From contig NZ_JADKYW010000005.1 in assembly GCF_015355785.1 (NCBI RefSeq), positions 458,226 through 522,225 of the forward strand: DNA of 64,000 nucleotides. The letters run 5' to 3'. Positions 54,558 to 63,049 of this stretch are shown piece after piece (the stretch's first letter is position 1; each line of letters starts with the position of its first letter). The translations under genes and the position numbers were made by a program. The stretch comes from Arthrobacter gandavensis (lineage in GTDB: Bacteria; Actinomycetota; Actinomycetes; Actinomycetales; Micrococcaceae). Under the pieces are notes generated by a model. It was not told the DNA's origin. It worked only from the letters and a program-made list of their open reading frames with translations, and searched no databases.

Positions 54558-55466
54558 TCAGAACAGGGGCTGCTGGAGAGCGGGCAGCTCGGTGCGGAAG
54601 TCCCCGAATTCGATGCGCTGCCCCTTCAGGGCGGTGAGGTCCGCCAGGAAGCACAGGCCGGCGTCGTCCGTGGCTGCGAGCGCGGTGCTGCCCAGCATGC
54701 CGCGGAGCACCAGACCGTGCTCACCGGTGGCCAGGGCAAGCGGGTATGGCGCCGGGGCTTTCTCTTCCAGGACCGCGTCGAACGCCTCGGGGCGCTGCCA
54801 GGTCTCCTTCACCACGTCGAACCCCTCCGGGTTCCGGTCGATCAGGACCGCACGGGCGGCATCGGCGTGGTTCGCGTTGATCGCCTCCAGCTCCTCACAC
54901 GGCAGCGGGGCCGCCAGGGCGGCGCACTTGTGTCCGGCCCGCACGGCCTGCGGCAGTCCGAGGGTGCCGGAAATCCCGTCTTCGAGCACCCGGACCTGCT
55001 GGCCGTTGGCAGCGCGTGCCACGTACTGGGCTGCGAGCGCTCCCTGTTCAGTGAGGCGCAGGACCTTCCGCCGGTCTGCCGCGGTGCCTACCTTGGTGGT
55101 CCCGTCCGCGAAGGTGGCAATGTACAGCCACTGCGGCCGGGCGAGGTAATTCTTCAGCCCCGCCGGAAGGTCACCGCCGCGGTGGCTGTTGTGGACCAGC
55201 CGTCCCTCGTCCTGGAAGAAGCACCGCCGGCACTGGTTGCCCCGCTCTGCGGGTGCATTTCCCGGACAGGGCCGGGCAGTGCGTCCCTCTTCGCCGAGGA
55301 GCTCGTAGCCCAGGCAGTAGCGCGGAGCCTCTGAGCGGATCCGGAACCGCAGCTGGGTCCCGGAGGCGAGCCGCAGCGTCGACCGTCCGCCGGGCTGAAA
55401 CAGGCGGAGGAAAGCGCCGTCGCCGTCCCATGCCGTGCCGCCGCAGAGATACAGGGCGTTAGTCAT
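54558..55466 (-). CDS. DUF2797-like protein
   Basis: 302 residues. N-terminal part has several cysteines, including CLGYELLGEEGRTARPCPG and NQCRRCFFQDEG, probably a zinc site. Residues about 103-140 (NYLARPQWLYIATFADGTTKVGTAADRRKVLRLTEQGALAAQYVA) look like a GIY-YIG-type core (YIA...KVGTA...R), which has been noted in this family. No nuclease activity is proven. Next to a pseudogene on its upstream side. Confidence 0.7.
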   Translation of the reverse strand: MTNALYLCGGTAWDGDGAFLRLFQPGGRSTLRLASGTQLRFRIRSEAPRYCLGYELLGEEGRTARPCPGNAPAERGNQCRRCFFQDEGRLVHNSHRGGDLPAGLKNYLARPQWLYIATFADGTTKVGTAADRRKVLRLTEQGALAAQYVARAANGQQVRVLEDGISGTLGLPQAVRAGHKCAALAAPLPCEELEAINANHADAARAVLIDRNPEGFDVVKETWQRPEAFDAVLEEKAPAPYPLALATGEHGLVLRGMLGSTALAATDDAGLCFLADLTALKGQRIEFGDFRTELPALQQPLF

Positions 55467-55497
55467 TTGGCGGAGCCTCCGGAGCTAGGGTGCCTTT

Positions 55498-55745
55498 TCA
55501 CGGTACCGCACCGGTCCGGGGCCCCCGGCACGGCCAGCCCGGGCTGCCTCCGCGCAGGTAGACCGTGGCGGTGTGGGTGAAGAACTCCTTGGCGGACTGC
55601 CCCTGTTCCTTCGGTCCGTACCGGATTTCTTTGCCCCGCCGAACGGAACATGGGGATCGGTTCCTGCGGATTCGGAGTTCACATACAGGATTCCGACGCC
55701 GATGCCCTCGACGGCGTCGAGCAAGGACATCTCCTGTGTTGGGTA
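55498..55745 (-). pseudogene. C-terminal remnant of an aldehyde dehydrogenase, frameshifted
   Basis: Minus-strand frame beginning SLLDAVEGIGVG reads ILYVNSESAGTDPHVPFGGA then KKSG, typical of the ALDH C-terminus. Conserved continuation YGPKEQGQSAKEFF and THTATVYLRGG lies in another frame, so one base appears to be missing after KKSG (around 55622). Only about the last 75 residues of a ~480-residue enzyme remain; the catalytic Cys/Glu region is absent. Upstream it abuts an intact acyl-CoA dehydrogenase gene. The terminal similarity is to alpha-ketoglutarate-semialdehyde-type dehydrogenases. Confidence 0.85.
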
Positions 55746-55763
55746 GACCGGTCCGGTCCCCGG

Positions 55764-56957
55764 TTAGCGGAAGGCGGGGACGCCGGTGAGCTGCTGGCCG
55801 AGAATGAGCGTGTGCACCTCGTCCGTGCCCTCATACGTACGTACGGATTCAAGGTTGTTCGCGTGGCGCAACGGCGAGTGCTCAAGGGTGATGCCGTTGC
55901 CGCCGAGGATGGTCCTGGCCTCACGGGCAACGGCGATGGCTTCCCGGACGTTGTTCAGCTTGCCCACCGAGATCTGGTGGTTCTGCAGCGTTCCGGCGTC
56001 CTTGAGCCTGCCCAGGTGGAGTGCGAGCAGGAATCCCTTGTTGATCTCCAGGGCCATGTCCACCAGCTTCTGCTGGGTCAGCTGGTATCCGGCGAGCGGC
56101 TTGTCGAACTGCAGGCGTTCCCTGGCGTAGGCCAGGGCGGCTTCGAATGAATCCCGGGCGGCGCCCATGGACCCCCAGATGATGCCGTAGCGCGCTTCGT
56201 TGAGGCAGGAGAATGGTCCGCGCAGGCCGCGGGCGCCGGGAAGCACGGCATCAGCCGGCAGCCGCAAGTCACTGAGTTCGATCTCGCACTGGATGCTTGC
56301 GCGCATGGACAGTTTCGGCCCGATGGGGGTGGCGGTGAATCCGGCGGTCCCGGCGGGAACCACGAATCCGCGGATACCGTCGTCGGTCTGCGCCCAGATC
56401 ACGGCCACCGAGGCGATGTTGGCGAGTCCAATCCACCGCTTGGTGCCGTTGAGGACCCAGTCCTCGCCGTCGCGGCGGGCGAAGGTCTTCATGGCAGACG
56501 GATCGGACCCGGCGGTGGGTTCGGTGAGTCCGAAGCAGCCGATCTCCTCCCCCCTGGCCATCCCCGGCAGCCAGCGCTCCTTCTGTTCCTCGGACCCCCA
56601 TTTGGAGATGGCACTCATGGCCAGCGAGCCCTGCACGGAGACAAAGGTCCGCAGTCCGGAGTCGCCGGCCTCAAGCTCGGCCCCGGCGAGCCCGTATTCG
56701 ACGGCGGAACGCCCTGCGCAGCCGTAGCCGTGCAGGTGCATTCCCAACAGACCGAGCTTTCCCATCTCCGGCACGATCTCCAGCGGGAAATGGGCGGCTT
56801 CGAACCAGCCGGCGATATTGGGGCGGATCGCCTCGTCCACGAAGGAGCGAACCTTGGCCCGCAGCGCCAGCTCGTCGCTGCTGAGCAGTGAATCGAAGCT
56901 GATGAGGTCTGCCGGTTCCAGGGTGTCCGTGGGCGGGACTGCTGTGGTTTTGGTCAT
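55764..56957 (-). CDS. Acyl-CoA dehydrogenase, probable glutaryl-CoA dehydrogenase
   Basis: 397-residue FAD enzyme. Flavin motif CFGLTEPTAGSDPSAM, then WVLNGTKRWIGLANIASVAV. The base glutamate is in RTYEGTDEVHTLILGQ (about E376), the position used by glutaryl-CoA dehydrogenases. The IPARYGIIWGSMGAA-like segment CLNEARYGIIWGSMGAARDSFEAALAYARERLQF is typical of GCDH. A class III CoA-transferase and a PucR regulator are neighbours, supporting glutarate use. A GTG two codons upstream is an alternative start; no strong ribosome-binding site was seen. Confidence 0.82.
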   Translation of the reverse strand: MTKTTAVPPTDTLEPADLISFDSLLSSDELALRAKVRSFVDEAIRPNIAGWFEAAHFPLEIVPEMGKLGLLGMHLHGYGCAGRSAVEYGLAGAELEAGDSGLRTFVSVQGSLAMSAISKWGSEEQKERWLPGMARGEEIGCFGLTEPTAGSDPSAMKTFARRDGEDWVLNGTKRWIGLANIASVAVIWAQTDDGIRGFVVPAGTAGFTATPIGPKLSMRASIQCEIELSDLRLPADAVLPGARGLRGPFSCLNEARYGIIWGSMGAARDSFEAALAYARERLQFDKPLAGYQLTQQKLVDMALEINKGFLLALHLGRLKDAGTLQNHQISVGKLNNVREAIAVAREARTILGGNGITLEHSPLRHANNLESVRTYEGTDEVHTLILGQQLTGVPAFR

Positions 56958-57026
56958 GGGCACACGCTACGGAGGCCTGCGGCATGCGTCATTGAGCATT
57001 TGGCCCAATTGTGGGGTAGATACCGG

Positions 57027-58529
57027 ATGATTTATCCCATGGTTTTCCTTTCTGAGCTTTGTGCCGTCCTCGGAACGCACCTCGTGCCGGTCAACAGCCG
57101 CTCCCTTCCGGCCCGGGAACTGACCGGCGTCCATGTGTCGGAGCTGGAGGACCCCACGCCTTACCTGGACGGCGGAGAGCTGCTGCTCACCACGGGAATG
57201 CCGCTGGGCGGAAGCCCCGCGGCCACCGCGCGCTACGTGGACCGGCTTCGTGCCAGGGGAGTCCACGCTCTTGGCATCGGGCTGGGTCCCTGGCTCACCG
57301 ATGTGCCGCACTACCTGTCCGAAGCCTGCGACGAGGCTCAGATCCACCTGCTGGCAGTGCCCGACGGCGTACCGTTCCAGGACGTGTCCCGCTCCTTCTG
57401 GAGGCTCTCGGCCCGCAGCGGCCAGGCGGAGCTGCTGGGCAGCCTGGGAACCCAGACGTCCCTTGCGCAGGCGGCCACGCGCCCCGGCGGCGCCGCCGCC
57501 GTCATTCGCGGCCTCGCCCAGGCCCTGGGCGGATGGGCCGCTTTCCTGCCCGCCGGCACGGAACCGGCGCGGTACTGGCCGGAGAGCACGGGCGCACTGC
57601 TTCCCCTGTTGCGTGAAGAGACCATCCGGCTCAACCGGGCCGGCACCCATTCGGCCGCGACCTTCGAGCTGCACGGCCAGCCGGTGGTGGAGTATCCGAT
57701 TGCTGCCGGCGGACGGATCCACGGTTTCCTGGCCGTGGGGCCCGGACGGAAGCTCGCTGCGCCGGACCGGCAGGTCATCATGACCGTCTGCACGCTGCTG
57801 GCGCTGAAGGCCCGCCAGCGGGAAGCAGCGTCCAGTGCTGCTTCCGTCCTGGAATCCGCCGTCGCCAAGCTGGTGCTGCACGGGCACACGGAGGCGGCAC
57901 GGATCCTCGCGGAGGATGCGGGGCATCCTGAGCTGCCGCACAGCGTGCGGGTCCTCGCGCTCAGCGCGGGAGACGCAGCGGTTCCCGAGCAGCTGGTGGC
58001 GGCCGCCCCGGCCCTTGCACCGGCGCCCGGGGTGCTGCCGGTCCCCGAGGCAGTCCTAAACTGCATGCTCCGCCACGAGCGGGACGGGGTGCTGTACGTA
58101 CTCCTGCCCGAAGGCGGTAGCGGGCATGCACGCGGGAAGGTTCCCGCCGGGGCACCGGTCCCGGAATGTGCCGGCGCCGTCAGCGATCCGGTCAGCCTGG
58201 CTGAGGTGCCGGGGGTCCTGGCCGGGCTGCGGCGGGCACTGAGCCAGGCCCCGGCGGGTGCTCTCGCAGGCATTGCTGCACCTGCCCATGCTGCGGCACA
58301 GGGGTGGGTCCAGTCGCTGGCGGCGTATTCCCGTGCCGACCTGGTGGGCACGGTCACCGAATACCTGCGGCACCGGGGGCACTGGGAAAACGCCTCGCGC
58401 GCCCTGGGCATCCACCGCAATTCCCTCCGGCACCGGATGGCACTCGCCTCGTCCCTGCTCGGCGTGAACCTGGATGACCCGGATGTCTTCGCCCCGCTGT
58501 GGCTGGAGCTGCGTCAGCGGGAGCTGTAG
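57027..58529 (+). CDS. PucR-family transcriptional regulator
   Basis: About 500 residues. N-terminal PucR domain (LCAVLGTHLVPVNSRSLPARELTGVHVSELEDPTPYLDGGELLLTTGMPLG), a central region, and a C-terminal HTH_30 motif (TVTEYLRHRGHWENASRALGIHRNSLRHRMALASSLLGVNLDDPDV). Divergent from the acyl-CoA dehydrogenase with 69 bp between starts, and convergent with the CoA-transferase (16-bp overlap of 3' ends). It likely regulates both. ATGs at 57027 and 57039 are both possible. Confidence 0.9.
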   Translation: MIYPMVFLSELCAVLGTHLVPVNSRSLPARELTGVHVSELEDPTPYLDGGELLLTTGMPLGGSPAATARYVDRLRARGVHALGIGLGPWLTDVPHYLSEACDEAQIHLLAVPDGVPFQDVSRSFWRLSARSGQAELLGSLGTQTSLAQAATRPGGAAAVIRGLAQALGGWAAFLPAGTEPARYWPESTGALLPLLREETIRLNRAGTHSAATFELHGQPVVEYPIAAGGRIHGFLAVGPGRKLAAPDRQVIMTVCTLLALKARQREAASSAASVLESAVAKLVLHGHTEAARILAEDAGHPELPHSVRVLALSAGDAAVPEQLVAAAPALAPAPGVLPVPEAVLNCMLRHERDGVLYVLLPEGGSGHARGKVPAGAPVPECAGAVSDPVSLAEVPGVLAGLRRALSQAPAGALAGIAAPAHAAAQGWVQSLAAYSRADLVGTVTEYLRHRGHWENASRALGIHRNSLRHRMALASSLLGVNLDDPDVFAPLWLELRQREL

Positions 58530-59725
58530 CGTTCCACCGCCGGGTTTCCCGCCGGTTCCTGCAGCCACTGCAGGACGTCTTCCGTGTGCTGTCCGAGCCT
58601 GGGCGGAGCGTCCGCCCGCGGGGCCAGCGCAGGTTCCCACTGGGCTGGGTGGCGGATCTGCCGTCCGGCCGGAGCGCCGTCGGCATCCGTCAGTTCAAGC
58701 ACCGGTTCAAGGCCGAGCGACGCGGCGTAGGCAATTCCCTCGTCGATGCCGGCAACTTTTCCCGCGGGCACTCCTGCCCGGCTCAGGCGTTCCTGCCAGT
58801 GGGCCGCGGGGGCAGCGGCGAGGCACTCCTCCAAGAGCGGAATCAGCTCCTCCCGGTGCCGTACCCGGGCACTGTTAGTAGCGAACCGTTCATCCACGGC
58901 CAGCCAGGGAACATCCAGTTCGCGGGCCAGCCCGGCGAACTGCGAGTCGTTGCCGCACGCCACAGCCAGTGGAACGTCCGCGCAGGCCAGCAGCTGGTAC
59001 GGAACAATGGAGGGGTGGGCGTTACCCATGCGGCCCGGCACCACTCCGGCGCCAAGGAAAGCCTGCGCCTGGTTGGCCAGGGCCCCCTGCAGGCTGGAGA
59101 GCAGGTTGAGCCGCACGTGGGTTCCCCGACCGGTAGCCCGGCGGGAAAGCAGTGCTGCCAGCACCGCCGTCGCGGCGTCCTTGGCGGTGAGCACGTCTAC
59201 CAGGGCCACCCCGGCTTTCATCGGTGTTCCGCCGGACTCCCCTGTGATGCTCATCAACCCGCCAAGGGCCTGGACCACAAAATCGTAGCCCGGCAGGTTC
59301 CGGCCGCCGCCGTCGCCAAAACCGGAGATGGACGCGTAGACGAGGCCCGGATTCGCCTCGCTCAGCTCCGCGTAGCCCAGCCCCAGTTTGTCGAGCCCGC
59401 CGGGCTTGAAGTTCTCCACCAGGACGTCCGCCCGCAGCGCCAGTTCCCTCGCAAGCCGGAGCCCGCGCTCGTCTGCCAGGTCAAGGCAGACCGATTCCTT
59501 GTTCCGGTTCGCTGCTTCAAAGTAGGTGGCCCCGGTGCCGGAGAACGGCGGCCCCCAGCTGCGGGTGTCATCCCCCGTCTCCGGTCGTTCAACCTTGATG
59601 ACCCGCGCACCCAGGTCCGCCAGGGTCATGGTGCACAGGGGACCGGCCAGAATGCGGGAGAAGTCAGCCACCAGGATTCCCTCAAGCGGCCGCTGGCCCT
59701 CCGGCGTCGTGTCTCTGCTGCTCAC
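58514..59725 (-). CDS. Class III (CaiB/BaiF) CoA-transferase, possible succinyl-CoA:glutarate type
   Basis: 403 residues. N-terminal LEGILVADFSRILAGPLCTMTLADLGARVIKVERPETGDDTR is the family signature; D177 in GVALVDVLTAKDA is the catalytic aspartate; YDFVVQALGGLMSITGE follows the usual pattern. With the acyl-CoA dehydrogenase it could activate glutarate to glutaryl-CoA, as SUGCT does. The GTG start gives a normal N-terminus. The last 16 bp overlap the convergent PucR gene. Confidence 0.85.
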   Translation of the reverse strand: MSSRDTTPEGQRPLEGILVADFSRILAGPLCTMTLADLGARVIKVERPETGDDTRSWGPPFSGTGATYFEAANRNKESVCLDLADERGLRLARELALRADVLVENFKPGGLDKLGLGYAELSEANPGLVYASISGFGDGGGRNLPGYDFVVQALGGLMSITGESGGTPMKAGVALVDVLTAKDAATAVLAALLSRRATGRGTHVRLNLLSSLQGALANQAQAFLGAGVVPGRMGNAHPSIVPYQLLACADVPLAVACGNDSQFAGLARELDVPWLAVDERFATNSARVRHREELIPLLEECLAAAPAAHWQERLSRAGVPAGKVAGIDEGIAYAASLGLEPVLELTDADGAPAGRQIRHPAQWEPALAPRADAPPRLGQHTEDVLQWLQEPAGNPAVERYSSR

Positions 59726-59854
59726 GGACGCAGTCCCCCTTTTGGCTAGGCTCCACGATTCCTCCCACCCTAGGCAGTCAAGACCGGAGGAACCTGGTCA
59801 TCCCATCCAAACTGCCGGGTCAACACGCACAAGGGCGGCAGCACGCTGGCAGCA

Positions 59855-59890
59855 CACCGCCCCGGGAGCCTGGCGGCTTCCGGGGCGGTG
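59855..59890. terminator. Terminator hairpin after the PfpI gene
   Basis: An 11-bp perfect stem CACCGCCCCGG/CCGGGGCGGTG (59855-59865 and 59880-59890), with further GAGCC/GGCTT pairing inside. It lies 17 bp beyond the stop of the PfpI-type gene on the minus strand. Confidence 0.75.
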
Positions 59891-59906
59891 CGGGAAAGGG
59901 GAAACG

Positions 59907-60473
59907 TCAGGCGTGCTGCCCGGCGTGCTCCCCTTCGGAGATCTCTTCGACCACCTTGGCGTTGAAGGCTTCTAGGTCGTCAGGGGTGCGGCTGGTAACC
60001 AGGCCCTGGTCCACGACAACCTCTTCATCGCTCCAGTTCGCCCCCGCGTTGCGCAGGTCGGTGGCGAGGGTGTGGAAGGACGTCAGGTCACGGCCCTGGA
60101 CTACCTCGGCGTCGATCAGCAGCCACGGTCCGTGGCAGATCGCTGCGACCGGCTTGCCTGCTTCGAAGAAGTCCCGCGCAAACCGCTGGGCATCCTTGTT
60201 CACCCGCAGGAAATCGGCGTTGACGACGCCGCCGGGCAGGACCAGCGCATCGAAGTCCGAAGCGTTGGCGTCCGCCACGTCCAGGTCCACGGAGAAGGTG
60301 TCCCCCTTATCCAAACCGTTGAAGCCCTGGATGCTGTCGCTTGACGGTGAAACCAGGACCGGCGATCCGCCGGCTTCCTTCACGGCTTCCCACGGGCTGG
60401 TGAGTTCAACCTGCTCTACGCCGTCCGTGAGCAGGAAAGCGACCTTCTTGCCGGAAATATCATGTGCTGACAT
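59907..60473 (-). CDS. DJ-1/PfpI-family protein
   Basis: 188 residues. The nucleophile elbow is AAICHGPWLL (C113, H114), with the conserved glutamate in LTDGVEQVELTSPW. Similar to general stress protein 18/YhbO-type proteins, described as proteases, glyoxalases or deglycases. Which activity applies here cannot be told. Alone between a terminator and the MinD-like gene. Confidence 0.9.
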   Translation of the reverse strand: MSAHDISGKKVAFLLTDGVEQVELTSPWEAVKEAGGSPVLVSPSSDSIQGFNGLDKGDTFSVDLDVADANASDFDALVLPGGVVNADFLRVNKDAQRFARDFFEAGKPVAAICHGPWLLIDAEVVQGRDLTSFHTLATDLRNAGANWSDEEVVVDQGLVTSRTPDDLEAFNAKVVEEISEGEHAGQHA

Positions 60474-60564
60474 TTTGCCTCCGTTCGTGGTCTGGCGGTC
60501 CGGCCTGAACCGCCTCTGCCCTCTACCCTAGGAAAAAGTGGCAAAGATAAGCAAGCTGATCTTT

Positions 60565-62364
60565 CTACAGTCCTCCGGCTACGGCTGCCGCTGCCCTCAG
60601 CCAGGCGCGCTGGGTGGCGGGGCGGAGGGAGGCGTAGCGGATCTGTCCCTTTACCAGCTCGGGGTCATACGGAATCGTTACCGCGGCCCGCGCGAGCACC
60701 TTGAACGCCTCGGCGACTCTCCTTGCCTGCGCTTCGGTGCCGTTGCGGTCGGCCTGGGAAACAATGACGACGGCGCCGCGCGCCAGCTCCGCATACTTTC
60801 CGCCGCGTTCCTGCAGCGCTTCAAGCAGCAGCGCACCTGCCTCGGCATGTTCCTCGACCGTGGTGGTGGCAATGACCAGCTGGTCGGTGTGGTCGATCAT
60901 GCGCAGCCACCGCTCGGCGCTTTCGTCGTTGCCGGAGTCCACCACGTTGAGGCGGAAGTATTTGGATGCCACGGAGTGCAGCGCGTCGAAGTCAGCCTTG
61001 GTGACCTTCTGCTCCGAGGCCAGGACATTCGGATTGGAACGCAGTACGTCGTATTTGTCATCCGTCTGGTGATGGACGAACTTGGCCAGCATGGCCGACT
61101 GGGCTGCCGGGGACTGCAGCAGCCCGGTTTCAGGAAGCAGGTCCATAACCGTGGCATCGTGCTGCGCCTGCTCGGTCCGCCAGCCAAGGGTTCCCCGGGT
61201 CTCGTTGTTGTCCCAGGCAAGGACCGGGCCCCCGCCGTTGCGGGCAAAAATGGCAGCCAGCATCACCGTGGTGGGCGTCTTGTTCGCGCCGCCCTTGCCA
61301 TTCACCACGGAGATGGTCCGCGGACCGGGCCAGTGCTGGCTGACGATCCGGGTGTCCCTGCGCTCCTCAAGTTCCCGCGCAGACGGCGCTATCCGGATGC
61401 CGAGGAATGCAAGGAAACCGCGAAAGCCGCGGGCTGCCGGGATCTTGGCGGTCTGGGTGTCGAGGAACGTCGCACGGCGAACGTCGTTGGGCTCCCCCCG
61501 CACCGCTGCCCGGGTGCGTTCGCGAAGATCGACCGGCATCTGTGCCGGCTCCGGCGGGAGCCCGGCGGGAGGACCCGCCGGGTCTTCAGCGGGGTCGCGG
61601 ACCTTCATTTCCATCTCCTGCTGTGCGCCGGCGGGCGGGGCAGCCGGCAGCTCGGGAAGCGCGACGGCCAGCGGCTGCCCGTCAGTACTCAGGCCGGGTT
61701 CCTGCACCGGGTCGGGTGTGGACTCGGGCGCCGCCTCACGCACCGGCGGGAATTCCGGGGCGCGCGGGGCCTCAGGGGCCGCGTTCGCGGCCATGGGCAC
61801 GGCTTCAACCGGGGGCTCAGGCTGGGTACTGGTATCGGAAGCAGGATCAGTCTCAGGCTCGGCGTCGAACTCCGGCTCGGCCGCAGGCTCGGCGTCGGCC
61901 TCCGGCTCGGCCGCAGTCTCAGTCTCAGGCTCGGCGTCGAACTCCGGCTCGGCCGCTGTCTCAGGTTCGGACTCAGGCGCGGCCTCCGGCAGCGCTGCCG
62001 TTTCATCAGCCGTATGAGTGGAATCCGGCTGCCCGTCGTCGTCAGGGGTGGCTGAGGAGGGATCCCCAAGCAGCACGCCTGCAGCGGCGGCGGGTGAGCG
62101 GCCATCCCCGGCTCCAGTCAGCCCTGATGGCTGGTCGCTGCCCCGGGACCGCAGTTCAGCACGGGCACGGCGCCGGGATGGAAGCGTTTCGGCGCCCTCT
62201 CCCGCTGCCTGGCCGGCACTGGCCGAATCCTGGACCCCGCTGCCCTGCGCGGCGCGCTGCCCGGCACCGCTCGCAGTCCCGGGCATGTCAGTGTTCTGCG
62301 CTGCCCGCCGGGCGCGCCGGGTCGGCAGGGCCTGCTCGTTGGCGGCAGGGTTGTTCTCTGTCAT
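60565..62364 (-). CDS. MinD/ParA-like ATPase with long acidic N-terminal region
   Basis: 599 residues. The C-terminal half is a P-loop ATPase: deviant Walker A VVNGKGGANKTPTTVMLAAIFA near 350-370, the aspartate in LNVVDSGNDESAERWL, and VIATTTVEEHAEAGALLLEAL. The first 300 residues are low-complexity, Ala/Glu/Pro-rich, with internal repeats (EPEFDAEPET twice). This resembles ATPases next to ESX/type VII or cell-division genes, but none are seen here. Membrane or protein targeting is inferred. Confidence 0.8.
   Translation of the reverse strand: MTENNPAANEQALPTRRARRAAQNTDMPGTASGAGQRAAQGSGVQDSASAGQAAGEGAETLPSRRRARAELRSRGSDQPSGLTGAGDGRSPAAAAGVLLGDPSSATPDDDGQPDSTHTADETAALPEAAPESEPETAAEPEFDAEPETETAAEPEADAEPAAEPEFDAEPETDPASDTSTQPEPPVEAVPMAANAAPEAPRAPEFPPVREAAPESTPDPVQEPGLSTDGQPLAVALPELPAAPPAGAQQEMEMKVRDPAEDPAGPPAGLPPEPAQMPVDLRERTRAAVRGEPNDVRRATFLDTQTAKIPAARGFRGFLAFLGIRIAPSARELEERRDTRIVSQHWPGPRTISVVNGKGGANKTPTTVMLAAIFARNGGGPVLAWDNNETRGTLGWRTEQAQHDATVMDLLPETGLLQSPAAQSAMLAKFVHHQTDDKYDVLRSNPNVLASEQKVTKADFDALHSVASKYFRLNVVDSGNDESAERWLRMIDHTDQLVIATTTVEEHAEAGALLLEALQERGGKYAELARGAVVIVSQADRNGTEAQARRVAEAFKVLARAAVTIPYDPELVKGQIRYASLRPATQRAWLRAAAAVAGGL
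61848..61956. repeat. 37-bp direct repeat inside the MinD-like gene
   Basis: Identical 37-bp segments at 61848-61884 and 61920-61956, offset by 72 bp (24 codons), with a partial related unit between them. They encode EPEFDAEPET-type blocks. Because the offset is a multiple of three, recombination between copies would shorten or lengthen the acidic tract without breaking the frame. Confidence 0.85.
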
Positions 62365-62552
62365 GGGGTCTGCATCTTTCGTTCCGTGCTCGGGCGATTG
62401 ACTTAGGACGGCGCTCTCCCTGTGATCCTACAAGCCGCCCACGCTCCGCCCCGGCGGGGCACTGCGTGTCACAGCCGGTTTCCGGCCGCCACTTCCGCCG
62501 GCTCGGCGAAGACATGTTCCCCGATTCCGGGCACCGCAGTGCCGGGACAGCA

Positions 62553-62588
62553 GAAAACCCCCGGAATCACGCGGATCCCGGGGGTTTT
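62553..62588 (-). terminator. Terminator after tRNA-Met
   Basis: AAAACCCCC (62553-62561) pairs with GGGGGTTTT (62580-62588), with further pairing interrupted by a one-base bulge. It lies 6 bp beyond the tRNA-Met 3' end in the direction of transcription and ends in an A/T run on both sides. Confidence 0.85.
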
Positions 62589-62594
62589 TCCCTG

Positions 62595-62668
62595 TAGCGG
62601 TGGGGAGGCTCGATCTCCCGACCTCACGATTATGAGTCGTGCGCTCTAACCAACTGAGCTACACCGCC
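62595..62668 (-). tRNA. tRNA-Met (anticodon CAT)
   Basis: Cloverleaf on the minus strand: acceptor GGCGGTG/CACCGCT (terminal G-U pair), D-arm GCTCAGTTGGTTAGAGC, anticodon stem-loop ACGACTCATAATCGT with anticodon CAT, T-arm TCGGGAGATCGAGCCTCCC. The D-arm and the absence of three G-C pairs in the anticodon stem indicate an elongator, not initiator, tRNA. CCA is not encoded. Confidence 0.96.
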
Positions 62669-62741
62669 ATAAATGAGTCAAGCCCGCGTGTTTCGCCTGC
62701 TGTTGGACAACAGGCTTACAAACGCGGACCCTCCCATTGAG

Positions 62742-62813
62742 AGCCCCGACCGGGAATCGATCCCGGGACCTCCATCTTACCAAGATGGCGCTCTACCACT
62801 GAGCTATCGGGGC
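62742..62813 (-). tRNA. tRNA-Thr (anticodon GGT)
   Basis: Minus-strand cloverleaf: acceptor GCCCCGA/TCGGGGC, D-arm GCTCAGTGGTAGAGC, anticodon stem-loop CCATCTTGGTAAGATGG with anticodon GGT, T-arm CCGGGATCGATTCCCGG. It precedes tRNA-Met by 73 bp on the same strand, so both may be on one transcript. A TAGAGT hexamer 30 bp upstream (62843-62848) could be the -10. Confidence 0.96.
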
Positions 62814-63049
62814 ATCGCCCCTTACCGGGGCAACGACATAAGACTCTACCAGTACTTTCTCCGCATCACGAAATCGATTCGAACCAAACTCCGCATCTGT
62901 GATCGAAGACACTTCCGCCGCAGGTCAGGGGCACGTCATGCAGCAAATGCAAGGCACCTGGGCCGTAGAATAAATGACGGGAAACAACAGGGTTTCCGCA
63001 CCGCCGCAGCCCCACGCCGGCCGGAACAGATTCTTACAGGAGCGTGCGG

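Noticed and set aside
55485-55730. Small independent gene in the aldehyde dehydrogenase remnant
   Set aside because: Its first half is the ALDH C-terminus and the rest is out of frame with a conserved ALDH ending in another frame, so it is a pseudogene fragment.
61848-61956. Tandem-like repeats considered as a CRISPR-type array
   Set aside because: Only two 37-bp copies, in frame within a coding region, encoding Glu/Pro/Ala blocks; no unique spacers of constant length and no cas genes.
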